From Phocaeicola coprocola DSM 17136 (GTDB lineage Bacteria > Bacteroidota > Bacteroidia > Bacteroidales > Bacteroidaceae): DNA of 64,000 bases. A program made the position numbers and the translations under genes. Below, piece by piece: positions 32,356 to 40,536 of this stretch; the stretch's first letter is position 1; every line of letters begins with the position of its first letter. The notes under the pieces were generated by a model. That model ran no database searches and was not told the DNA's origin. It saw nothing but the letters and a program-made list of their open reading frames with translations. The stretch lies in NCBI RefSeq assembly GCF_000154845.1, contig NZ_DS981457.1, positions 186,001 through 250,000 on the forward strand, written 5' to 3'.

Positions 32356-32718
32356 ATGACAGAATATAAAGACCAAGGGCTAAAGAAAGCTGCCAAACAA
32401 AGTAAGACTCCCCAGCTTCCTAGTAATTTCACCTATCGCATGATGAAACGAATCGGAGAAGAAATGTATCTGCGTGAAAAACGACAAGAAAAACGCTTAT
32501 TTATATTAATGATTATCACTGTCATGCTGATGACAGGAGGATGTCTGGGTATGATTATATGGATGTATGGAAAAGAAATATCCGAAGGATTACATGCGTC
32601 GGTCAACAATCTGCCAGAGCCTTCATCACTCCTTTTTTATCTTCCGATGCTGATTGCACTACCTTTACTGAGAATTTTCGACCGCTGGTTAAGACGTAAG
32701 TTCAAGCATCTATTATAG
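32356..32718 (+). CDS. Small membrane protein after the sigma factor, possible anti-sigma factor
   Basis: The 120-residue protein starts 2 bp after the sigma gene, so the two are translationally close. It has a soluble basic N-terminus (residues 1-48, with LPSNFTYRMMKRIGEEMYLREKRQEKR), a membrane helix (about 49-72), a short loop and a second membrane helix (about 88-105), then a basic tail. This N-in arrangement with a sigma-facing helical segment fits a small anti-sigma factor. No ZAS zinc motif is visible, and I recognise no family, so the role rests on position alone. Confidence 0.65.
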   Translation: MTEYKDQGLKKAAKQSKTPQLPSNFTYRMMKRIGEEMYLREKRQEKRLFILMIITVMLMTGGCLGMIIWMYGKEISEGLHASVNNLPEPSSLLFYLPMLIALPLLRIFDRWLRRKFKHLL

Positions 32719-32763
32719 AGATAAACTGATAATTGCAATATGCCTTCAAGAAGTGTCATTAAA

Positions 32764-32788
32764 AAAGCCCGGCTACACACCGGGCTTT
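32764..32788. terminator. Bidirectional intrinsic terminator
   Basis: AAAGCCCGG (32764-32772) pairs with CCGGGCTTT (32780-32788) around 7 bases. It lies between the sigma module and the convergent acyl-CoA dehydrogenase gene. Confidence 0.85.
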
Positions 32789-32812
32789 CTCTATGTAAAA
32801 AGGAGCTGTTAA

Positions 32813-34519
32813 TTATTTCCGATAACTAGCAAGTTCTTCAGCATTGAACTTACGGATAAAGTTGAAATGCTTTTCAACTTCCGATTCTGCATAATTTACA
32901 TATACATTCAATGACTGAGCAAACAGTTCTGGAGCTTTCGTTGCATCCTGAAGCAACAAATGACTCATTACACAGACAGCTGCCATTTCATACAGACGAC
33001 GTGCTACGAAGTCGAGCAGTTCCTGATTCTGAGCCTCTTTTACTGCATTTGTACAAGCTTCCAATTTACGAGTCATATCTTTAATACGATTCAGGTAGCC
33101 TTCAAATTCTGGCGCACAAGGAATCAGTTCGTATTCGTGCAAAGTAGCAGCATAAGCTCCGTTAGTTACATAACGGATAGCAGCAACAGTCTGCAACTGA
33201 GTAGTACCTTCGTAAATGCTTGTGATACGAGCATCACGGTAAATACGCTGACAAGCATATTCCATCATGAAACCAGAACCACCATGTACCTGAATACAAT
33301 CGTATGCATTCTGGTTAGCATATTCAGAGTTCATACCTTTTGCCAGTGGAGTAAAGCTGTCGGCCAGTTTTGCATAGCGTTTCTGTTCCTGACGTTCTTC
33401 CGGAGTCAGCTTGCGTTCACGAGCGATATCATCCAAAGCTTTATAGATATCTACATAGCGAGAAGTCTGATACAACAAAGCACGACCAGCATCAAGTTTT
33501 GCCTTGATGGTAGCCAGCATATCGTATACAGCCGGGAACTCGATAATGGCTTTACCAAACTGCTTACGGTCTTTTGCATAAGCCAAAGCCTCATCGTATG
33601 CAGCCTGGCTCAAACCAACTGACTGAGCAGCGATACCCAAACGAGCACCGTTCATCAAAGCCATGACATATTTAATCAAACCAAGCTTGCGTTCACCACA
33701 AAGTTCAGCCTTTGCATTCTTGTAAACCAATTCACAAGTTGGAGAACCATGAATACCCAGTTTGTTTTCGATGCGGCGTACATCTACACCACCGTCATTC
33801 TTGTCGTAAATAAACATAGACAATCCACGACCGTCGTGTGTACCTTCTTCCGAACGAGCCAATACCAAGTGCAAGTTGGCATCACCGTTTGTAATAAAAC
33901 GTTTCACACCATTCAGACGCCAGCAGTTATTAGCCTCATCGTAAGTAGCCTTCAACATTACGCTCTGAAGGTCAGAACCTGCATCCGGTTCAGTCAAGTC
34001 CATAGACATGGTCTCACCTGCGCAGATACGTGGAATAAAACGACTGTGCTGATCTTCGTTTCCAAATTCATAAAGTGTTTCGATACAGTCCTGAAGTGAC
34101 CAGATATTACCGAAACCAGCATCAGCCTGAGCCACGATTTCCGCACACATGGTATACGGAGTGATCGGGAAGTTCAAGCCACCAAATCGGCGAGGCATTG
34201 TCATACCATTCAGACCAGCCTTTACCATTGCATCCAGGTTAGCCTTTGTACCAGAAGCATATTCCACACGACCGTTTGCACAATGCGGACCTTCTTCGTC
34301 TACTCCTTCTGCATTTGCAGCAATCACCTCACCGGTAATTTCACCGGTAATTTCCAATACTTTATCATAAGAGTCGATTGCATCCGCATAATCCAGCGGT
34401 GCATAATCGTACTCGTCTTTATCTCTGTAATTGCGTTCTTTCAACTGACAGATACGCTCCATCATCGGATTATTCAAGTGAAACTTGAGTTCCGGATGTT
34501 CTGTATAAAAGTTTGCCAT
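32813..34519 (-). CDS. Acyl-CoA dehydrogenase
   Basis: This 568-residue flavoenzyme oxidises an acyl-CoA and passes electrons to the ETF made by the two upstream genes. Visible marks are AQADAGFGNIWSLQDC, the FAD-site block MDLTEPDAGSDLQSV, RFITNGDANLHLVLARS, GARLGIAAQSVG, DRKQFGKAI and QVHGGSGFMMEYACQRIYRDARITSIYEGTTQLQ, whose Glu in IYEGT is the likely base. A C-terminal helical extension follows. Its ATG overlaps the etfA stop codon by one base (TAATG), so translation is coupled. The acyl substrate is unknown. Confidence 0.95.
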   Translation of the reverse strand: MANFYTEHPELKFHLNNPMMERICQLKERNYRDKDEYDYAPLDYADAIDSYDKVLEITGEITGEVIAANAEGVDEEGPHCANGRVEYASGTKANLDAMVKAGLNGMTMPRRFGGLNFPITPYTMCAEIVAQADAGFGNIWSLQDCIETLYEFGNEDQHSRFIPRICAGETMSMDLTEPDAGSDLQSVMLKATYDEANNCWRLNGVKRFITNGDANLHLVLARSEEGTHDGRGLSMFIYDKNDGGVDVRRIENKLGIHGSPTCELVYKNAKAELCGERKLGLIKYVMALMNGARLGIAAQSVGLSQAAYDEALAYAKDRKQFGKAIIEFPAVYDMLATIKAKLDAGRALLYQTSRYVDIYKALDDIARERKLTPEERQEQKRYAKLADSFTPLAKGMNSEYANQNAYDCIQVHGGSGFMMEYACQRIYRDARITSIYEGTTQLQTVAAIRYVTNGAYAATLHEYELIPCAPEFEGYLNRIKDMTRKLEACTNAVKEAQNQELLDFVARRLYEMAAVCVMSHLLLQDATKAPELFAQSLNVYVNYAESEVEKHFNFIRKFNAEELASYRK

Positions 34520-35538
34520 TATTTACTGTTCTTTTTATAATACTTAATCATTTTCGGAATCACTTCTTCCACTGTTCCGTTGATTACATAATCAGCGATG
34601 GTGTTAATTGGTGCATTAGGATCATTGTTCACTGATATAATGATACCTGCATCCTGCATACCAGCAATGTGCTGAATCTGACCAGAAATACCACATGCGA
34701 TATACAGTTTCGGATGTACTGTTACACCTGTCTGACCAATCTGACGGTCGTGTTCGCAGAAACCAGCATCTACAGCAGCACGGCTCGCGCCTACTTCTGC
34801 ATGAAGTTCCTTAGCAAGTTCGAACAGCATGTCGAATCCTTCCTTACTTCCCATACCGTAACCACCTGCAATCACAATAGGAGCACCTTTCAGGTTATGT
34901 TTAGCTTTCTCAACATGACGGTCGATAACCTTTACCACATAATCTGTTTCGGGTACATATTTCGCAACGTCGTGACGAATAACCTCACCCTGGTAGTTAG
35001 CATCAACAATTTCTTTCTTCATCACGCCTTCACGAACAGTCGCCATCTGCGGACGGTGTTCCGGATTGATGATAGTAGCTACAATGTTACCACCAAAAGC
35101 TGGACGAATCTGATACAACAGATTCTCATAAGTAACCCCATTCTTCTTATCTTCATGATTACCGATTTCCAACTGAGTACAGTCGGCAGTCAAACCACTT
35201 GTCAGAGCTGAAGAAACACGCGGTCCCAGGTCACGACCGATAACGGTAGCTCCCATCAGACAGATTTGTGGTTTTTCTTCCTTAAACAAGTTGACAAGAA
35301 TAGAAGTATGAGGAAGTGAAGTATAAGGGAACAAGCCCGGAGCATCGAATACATGAACACGGTCTACTCCGTATGGCAAAACTTGTTTTTCTACATCGGC
35401 AAGGTCGCTGCCGGCACAGATTGTTTCCAGCTGGCATCCCAACTGATTGGCTAACTTACGACCTTTGGTTAAAAGTTCGAGACTGACATCGGCAACATGC
35501 TTGCCTTCCATCTCACAATATACAAATACGTTATTCAT
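34519..35538 (-). CDS. etfA: Electron transfer flavoprotein alpha subunit
   Basis: The 339-residue protein has the ETF-alpha C-terminal FAD domain: VIAGGYGMGSKEGFDML, SRAAVDAGFCEHDRQIGQTGVTVHPKLYIACGISG and HIAGMQDAGIIISVNNDPNAPI. The N-terminal part has the nucleotide-binding-like fold shared by both subunits. It accepts electrons from the dehydrogenase encoded next. It lies 5 bp after etfB and overlaps the next gene, forming a tight three-gene unit. Confidence 0.96.
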   Translation of the reverse strand: MNNVFVYCEMEGKHVADVSLELLTKGRKLANQLGCQLETICAGSDLADVEKQVLPYGVDRVHVFDAPGLFPYTSLPHTSILVNLFKEEKPQICLMGATVIGRDLGPRVSSALTSGLTADCTQLEIGNHEDKKNGVTYENLLYQIRPAFGGNIVATIINPEHRPQMATVREGVMKKEIVDANYQGEVIRHDVAKYVPETDYVVKVIDRHVEKAKHNLKGAPIVIAGGYGMGSKEGFDMLFELAKELHAEVGASRAAVDAGFCEHDRQIGQTGVTVHPKLYIACGISGQIQHIAGMQDAGIIISVNNDPNAPINTIADYVINGTVEEVIPKMIKYYKKNSK

Positions 35539-35543
35539 AGTCT

Positions 35544-36431
35544 TTATCCAATAGTGTGGTTAGCCAACAGTTCTACAATCAAGTTTTCTACATCAGCATC
35601 GCTACCTGTAATAGTTTTGCTTTCCTTAGCCTGGAAGATGATATTTTCAATCTTCTTCACCTTAGTAGGTGAGCCCGACAAACCACATTGTTTCGTATCA
35701 CCATTCACATCGGCAACACTCCACTCTATAATATTCAGATAAGGACGGCTTTCGTATAAAGAAGCATAAGGCAACTCTGCTCCATCTTTTGTAATGGCAG
35801 CTTTTTCCTGTCCGCCCAAAGCACGTTTATATTTCTGAACCAGTTTTGCATTACGCGGACGACAAGGAGCTGCGCTACCGTTTACAGTCAAGACAATCGG
35901 AAGTGGAGCTTCTACTGTTTCCACACCACCGTCGATATGACGTTTCACACGGATACGCCCGTCTTTTACCTCTTGAATTTCTTCAACGTATGTAACCTGA
36001 GGTAATCCCAACTTTTCTGCTACCTGAGGACCTACCTGTGCAGTATCACCATCAATAGCCTGACGACCACCCACAATGATATCATATTCACCAATCTTAC
36101 GGATAGCCGTAGCCAGCGCATACGAAGTAGCCAGCGTATCAGCACCTGCAAAAGCGCGGTCAGTCAACAAATAGCCATTATCAGCTCCTCTGTATAATCC
36201 TTCACGAATGATTTCAGCGGCACGTCCCGGTCCCATCGTCAAGATGGTTACGGTAGAACCCGGATGTGTGTCTTTCAGTCTGAGCGCTTGTTCCAAAGCA
36301 TTCAGGTCTTCCGGATTGAAGATAGCCGGAAGAGCCGCACGGTTAATTGTACCGTCGGCATTCATGGCATCTTTCCCTACACAGCGAGTGTCAGGTACTT
36401 GCTTTGCCAATACAACAATTTTCAAGCTCAT
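35544..36431 (-). CDS. etfB: Electron transfer flavoprotein beta subunit
   Basis: The 295-residue protein shows the ETF-beta core: VLAKQVPDTRCVGKD at the start, LNALEQALRLKD, TMGPGRAAEIIREGLYRGAD, GGRQAIDGDTAQVGPQVAEKLGLPQVTYV and the AMP-binding neighbourhood. It is the first gene of the etfB-etfA-dehydrogenase operon. A TAAATTTG box lies at 36472-36479. Confidence 0.96.
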   Translation of the reverse strand: MSLKIVVLAKQVPDTRCVGKDAMNADGTINRAALPAIFNPEDLNALEQALRLKDTHPGSTVTILTMGPGRAAEIIREGLYRGADNGYLLTDRAFAGADTLATSYALATAIRKIGEYDIIVGGRQAIDGDTAQVGPQVAEKLGLPQVTYVEEIQEVKDGRIRVKRHIDGGVETVEAPLPIVLTVNGSAAPCRPRNAKLVQKYKRALGGQEKAAITKDGAELPYASLYESRPYLNIIEWSVADVNGDTKQCGLSGSPTKVKKIENIIFQAKESKTITGSDADVENLIVELLANHTIG

Positions 36432-36471
36432 TAGATAATATATTTATTAGTATTAGTAGTTTAATTGACGG

Positions 36472-36479
36472 CAAATTTA
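36472..36479 (-). promoter_or_regulatory. -7 box for the etf operon
   Basis: Minus-strand TAAATTTG lies 40 bp before the etfB start codon. Confidence 0.5.
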
Positions 36480-36550
36480 ATGAAACCATTTGTTTTGCAA
36501 AAAGATATGATAAAAAAATGCACATATAGCATATATTCGTGCAATGCAAA

Positions 36551-37081
36551 TTAATTTCCGTTCAAGCAATATTCTACATCCGATTTCAACTGTTCGAATG
36601 TAGCAATCGGATTATCGGAATAGACTGAATATACCACAAGGTGCTTGTCCGAAACGTAAATTCGAGGGATACCTCGTTCAGAAAACAAGTTATATACCTC
36701 CCTGCCCGACTGAGGAGAATAAGGTATAGTAAGTCCGTTTTCCTGCCAATATGCAGCAACTTCGTCAGCAGGTTCTTCTCTGCTGATACAATATATTTTT
36801 ACCGTAGAATTATCTCTGTAATAATCATAAAGCCGTTGTACGACAGGAAATTCTTTCTGGCAGTCGGGACATTCCGTATGAAAAAACACTAAAACAGCAA
36901 CCTTGCCAAGCAGGTCGGAAGCAACCACAAGGGTATTATCATTTAAAGAAACTGTAAAATCGGGCAGTCTGTTTCCAGGACGAACTTCTTCCGCACCGGA
37001 TGGCGAATCGTCACGAATACACGACGGCAGACATAGCAAGCTGCAAAGTATAAAAATTAACGAACGATAAACATGAAACAT
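36551..37081 (-). CDS. Thioredoxin-like lipoprotein (TlpA/redoxin type)
   Basis: The 176-residue protein has a lipoprotein signal (ILCSLLCLPSC, with the likely lipid Cys at residue 21 after LPS) and a thioredoxin fold. The fold shows GNRLPDFTVSLNDN, VAVLVFFHTECPDCQKEFPVVQRLYDYY with a CPDC redox pair, and the cis-Pro region RGIPRIYVSDK. It probably acts in disulfide or cytochrome chemistry on the periplasmic face of a membrane. It is a single gene, divergent from the mechanosensitive channel gene. Confidence 0.88.
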   Translation of the reverse strand: MFHVYRSLIFILCSLLCLPSCIRDDSPSGAEEVRPGNRLPDFTVSLNDNTLVVASDLLGKVAVLVFFHTECPDCQKEFPVVQRLYDYYRDNSTVKIYCISREEPADEVAAYWQENGLTIPYSPQSGREVYNLFSERGIPRIYVSDKHLVVYSVYSDNPIATFEQLKSDVEYCLNGN

Positions 37082-37129
37082 TCTTCTAATCTATAATTAC
37101 TTGCCGATAAATATATAAAAAAACCTTCG

Positions 37130-37137
37130 TATATTTG
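37130..37137 (+). promoter_or_regulatory. -7 box for the channel-thioesterase pair
   Basis: TATATTTG lies 29 bp before the start codon at 37167. Confidence 0.5.
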
Positions 37138-37166
37138 CCCGTAACATATATAAAATACGCATAATC

Positions 37167-38360
37167 ATGGAAGATTTGTATGTAGAGATAGCCCAACAAT
37201 TATCAGATATGGGCATTGACAAAGAGAATATAAGCTGGAGCACCCGTCTTACACTTATCGCACTTATCCTGCTGATTTCATATATCATAACCAAATTATT
37301 CAGACACTTGGTCATACCAGCAGTTCACAAAATAACATCTCGCACCAAAGCTACATGGGACGACTACTTGTTCAACGAAAGAATGATGACCAGCTTTTGC
37401 CGCATGATTCCTCCTATCATGTTTTACTTGTTACTGCCATTCGTCTTTAACAATATACCCCAAGTCCTTGATATATTATTAAAAGGATGTCTTATATATC
37501 TGGTAATCACAACTCTCATGCTTGTTAATTCGTTCTTAAATTCACTATACGAAATTTCCAATGAGCATGAAACGCTACGCAACCGCCCGCTGAAAGGAAT
37601 CTATCAGATGATTAATTTGGTTGCCATCGGTATAGGAATCATATTAATCATCAGCATACTGATCGACCAAAATGCAGCAACCATCCTAGCTGGTCTGGGA
37701 GCTTCGGCCGCTGTCCTGATGTTGATTTTCAAAGACAGTATATTGGGACTTGTAGCAGGCGTACAGCTTTCGGCCAACGATATGCTGCGCCCGGGAGACT
37801 GGATTACCATGCCCAAGTACGGAGCAGACGGTGATGTACTGGAAGTTTCACTGACTACCGTCAAGGTACGTAACTTCGACAAGACGATTACAACCATACC
37901 TCCCTACGCACTAGTCAGCGATTCATTTCAGAATTGGCGAGGAATGCGTGAAACAGGAGGACGACGCATCAAACGTTCAATATTCATAGACATGACAACC
38001 GTACATTTCTGTTCCGACAAAGAAAAGATAATGTTTGCCTCTCGCGGATGGATAGATGAAGCACAAGCTAAACCTGAAACACAAGTGGTAAACCTATATG
38101 TTTTCCGCAGCTATCTCCAGAATTACCTGCGAGAACACCCTCGTACACATAAAGAATTAATGATCATGGTACGTCAGATGCAACCTACTTCTGAAGGACT
38201 TCCATTGGAAATATATTGTTTCTCGAACACCACTGTATGGCCCGAGTATGAACAAATTCAAGGAGAAATCTTCGATCATATTCTTGCTGTAATTCCCGAA
38301 TTCGGCTTGCGAATATTCCAACGTCCTTCAGGAAACGACTTAAGTACAACCATCAAATAA
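37167..38360 (+). CDS. MscS-family mechanosensitive ion channel
   Basis: The 397-residue protein has four or five hydrophobic segments in its first half (about residues 23-45, 72-92, 98-118, 142-163 and the pore helix 168-190). The pore helix AATILAGLGASAAVLMLIFKDSILGLVAGVQLS has the Gly/Ala pattern of the MscS TM3. The beta domain follows (LRPGDWITMPKYGADGDVLEVSLTTVKVRNFD and TTIPPYALVSDSFQNWR), then a soluble C-terminus. The layout resembles E. coli YbdG, a larger MscS type. It protects cells during hypo-osmotic shock. The thioesterase gene starts 11 bp later. Confidence 0.93.
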   Translation: MEDLYVEIAQQLSDMGIDKENISWSTRLTLIALILLISYIITKLFRHLVIPAVHKITSRTKATWDDYLFNERMMTSFCRMIPPIMFYLLLPFVFNNIPQVLDILLKGCLIYLVITTLMLVNSFLNSLYEISNEHETLRNRPLKGIYQMINLVAIGIGIILIISILIDQNAATILAGLGASAAVLMLIFKDSILGLVAGVQLSANDMLRPGDWITMPKYGADGDVLEVSLTTVKVRNFDKTITTIPPYALVSDSFQNWRGMRETGGRRIKRSIFIDMTTVHFCSDKEKIMFASRGWIDEAQAKPETQVVNLYVFRSYLQNYLREHPRTHKELMIMVRQMQPTSEGLPLEIYCFSNTTVWPEYEQIQGEIFDHILAVIPEFGLRIFQRPSGNDLSTTIK

Positions 38361-38371
38361 AAAAAGCAATT

Positions 38372-38758
38372 ATGGAAAAAGGATTAACTTATACCTCCCA
38401 AACAACTGTCTGCAAAGGAAACACTGCCCTAACTTTAGGATCGGGCGACATGGAAGTGTTTGCTACTCCTGCTTTAGTCGCACTTATGGAGAATGCTGCC
38501 ATGAATGCTGTCAAACCATATCTGCCGAAAGATTCCACAACGGTAGGAGCAATGATTCAAACTTCACATATCAAACCTTCAGGACTTGGTGAAGTAATTT
38601 CAGCCACAGCCATACTGGAAGAGGAAGAAGGCAGAAAGTTGACGTTTAAGGTTTCCGCTTCCGATTCTAAAGGAATTATTGGTGAAGGAATACATATCCG
38701 TTATATCGTAGACCACAAACGTTTCTTATCAAAACTAGATACTGAGTCTTCCAAATAA
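38372..38758 (+). CDS. Hotdog-fold thioesterase, FlK-like
   Basis: The 128-residue protein is a single hotdog domain with GDMEVFATPALVALMENAAMNAV, the segment TTVGAMIQTSHIKPSGLGE and a closing GEGIHIRYIVDHKRF. This pattern is that of the fluoroacetyl-CoA thioesterase-like family, whose common members hydrolyse small acyl-CoAs. FlK-specific activity should not be assumed. It lies 11 bp after the channel gene and before a strong terminator, so the pair shares a transcript. Confidence 0.88.
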   Translation: MEKGLTYTSQTTVCKGNTALTLGSGDMEVFATPALVALMENAAMNAVKPYLPKDSTTVGAMIQTSHIKPSGLGEVISATAILEEEEGRKLTFKVSASDSKGIIGEGIHIRYIVDHKRFLSKLDTESSK

Positions 38759-38764
38759 CGTCAT

Positions 38765-38815
38765 AATGTTTGTGACATTTTTTGTACAAAGAAAAATGTC
38801 ACAAACATTTTTTTA
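38765..38815 (+). terminator. Intrinsic terminator after the thioesterase gene
   Basis: AATGTTTGTGACATTTTT (38765-38782) pairs with its complement (38792-38809), an 18-bp stem followed by a T run. Confidence 0.85.
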
Positions 38816-38929
38816 GAAAAGAACACGACGTTTTTCTTTACATACATAGAAGAAGATAAACGAAGAAGCTATCTCAAAATAAAAACAGAGATAAGTTTAC
38901 TTACAATCGATAAGCCACAACATAAAAAT

Positions 38930-38985
38930 CTCCTACTTTTAGTCCTATAATTGTAATAAATAAGGGCTAAAGCAGGAGTTTTTTG
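38930..38985. terminator. Imperfect hairpin after the GH140-like gene
   Basis: CTCCTACTTTTAG pairs imperfectly with CTAAAGCAGGAG (to 38978), with T runs outside on both strands. It probably ends the minus-strand glycosidase operon. Confidence 0.55.
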
Positions 38986-39059
38986 TTACAAAGTTTCAAT
39001 CTATAAGATTTTTACTTTTGTATTTCTATTTTGACAGCCTCTCTGTTTATTATATTAAT

Positions 39060-40466
39060 TTACTCTTTCACGTAGTCTTTTAATGCATCAGTAACGACAA
39101 GCACCCGGTCTTCTCCCCTCATATACGGTGCATCATATTGAAAATCAGCAACCTTATTCTCAAATTTACCGATATACGTCATACTTCCATTCTGTGGATT
39201 GAACCACCAAGCTTTCTTTTTTTCACCACTGATTTTGGTCAAGTCTATCTGCATGGGACGTGCACTGTAGTTATACACCAGCAGATAGTCATTGCCTCGT
39301 GTGGCAATTGCCCGATCGTAACGTTCGCCATTAGTTCCAGCTATCACACTCTGGTCTGGAATACGTTCAAAGAAAGGGAAACGAAGCATCAGCTCCTTTA
39401 AATATTTCATTTGGTTAAAACCTTTGTCCTTCAATGCTTCCTGCCATGTTTCCTGGGCTCCATATGCTGGTGCATATCCTTCACGATAAAACTGCATAAT
39501 AGAATTATTTCCATAAGTATGTCCGAAAGAACCAGCAAAAACCGACCAATATGCATAACGTCGTACATCATCTGCTGTCCAGCGACATTCTTTCGGATTG
39601 TGCAGTCCGTGCGGAATCCCTTCATAACTGGGTTCAGCATCCAGCACCGGCTTCAAGGGCTTCTTGGAAAGGCTTGCTTCCACATAGCGCCAGTTGTCTT
39701 CTGCTACATTACTATCGGCCAGATTATCTCCATCACCTTTGGTTTGCCCGTAACGGCGATGTCCACTCTGGAACATATTAAAGTCGAGCCAGTCGGCATC
39801 ATTGAACCAGGTTGCAGACATGGTTCTACCAAATGGGTGGAAAGTCATCAAATGGTTCTTATCGATGGAACGAATTGTACGTGCCAGGGTTTCCCAAACT
39901 TCTGTTTTCACATCGCCTCGTGTATCTCCTCCGATTATCCACACTATATTCGGATTGTCCTTATATCTTTCGGCAAGGAAGGTTCCGTATGCTTTCGCTT
40001 CTTCTACATCCATCTGCCCACTTCTTACCAGTCCTCCCCAGATACATACCATACCTATATATATACCTTTGCTTTCAGCCGTACGGATGATATAATCCAT
40101 ATGGTCCCAATAACCATATACTCCTTTTTTATCAATATGGCTGAAATCGAATCCGTCCGTCATGGAATACTGTCCATAGACATTCATAGAGGGAACTCCA
40201 TTTAATGTCTGCACCTGTACTACATTAAATCCGGCACGGCTACAGTTGTCCAGATAAAAAGCCACCTCCTCACGGTTCAGTCGTTGTGGCATCAGCCATC
40301 CGGTATCTCCCAGCCAGAAAAACGGCTGTCCATTCTGATGTTTCAGGTAACGCCCTTCGGCAGACACCTCCAACTTGCCGTTTTTCCACGGCAACTGTGC
40401 ATTCATAGTTGATGCTACGGCAAGACAAGATAATACAATTCCTGCCAGTTTTGTCAAATATTTCAT
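39060..40466 (-). CDS. GH140-like secreted glycosidase, probable apiosidase
   Basis: The 468-residue protein has a signal peptide (residues 1-23) and then a DUF4038-type TIM barrel: GRYLKHQNGQPFFWLGDTGW, LDNCSRAGFNVVQVQTLNG, NPNIVWIIGGDTRGD and PVLDAEPSYEGIPHG, where Asp and Glu are candidate catalytic residues. A small C-terminal beta domain (collagen-binding-like, about residues 375-465) closes it. This layout is that of GH140, whose founding member in B. thetaiotaomicron releases apiose from rhamnogalacturonan II. Activity on apiose is inferred from family resemblance. It is the last gene of the operon and lies 70 bp after the GH78-like gene. Confidence 0.75.
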   Translation of the reverse strand: MKYLTKLAGIVLSCLAVASTMNAQLPWKNGKLEVSAEGRYLKHQNGQPFFWLGDTGWLMPQRLNREEVAFYLDNCSRAGFNVVQVQTLNGVPSMNVYGQYSMTDGFDFSHIDKKGVYGYWDHMDYIIRTAESKGIYIGMVCIWGGLVRSGQMDVEEAKAYGTFLAERYKDNPNIVWIIGGDTRGDVKTEVWETLARTIRSIDKNHLMTFHPFGRTMSATWFNDADWLDFNMFQSGHRRYGQTKGDGDNLADSNVAEDNWRYVEASLSKKPLKPVLDAEPSYEGIPHGLHNPKECRWTADDVRRYAYWSVFAGSFGHTYGNNSIMQFYREGYAPAYGAQETWQEALKDKGFNQMKYLKELMLRFPFFERIPDQSVIAGTNGERYDRAIATRGNDYLLVYNYSARPMQIDLTKISGEKKKAWWFNPQNGSMTYIGKFENKVADFQYDAPYMRGEDRVLVVTDALKDYVKE

Positions 40467-40536
40467 TTTGCTGCAATTAAAAAATTATACATTTAAGATT
40501 AAAACAAATAATCCATGCAAATATACATGATGGTTT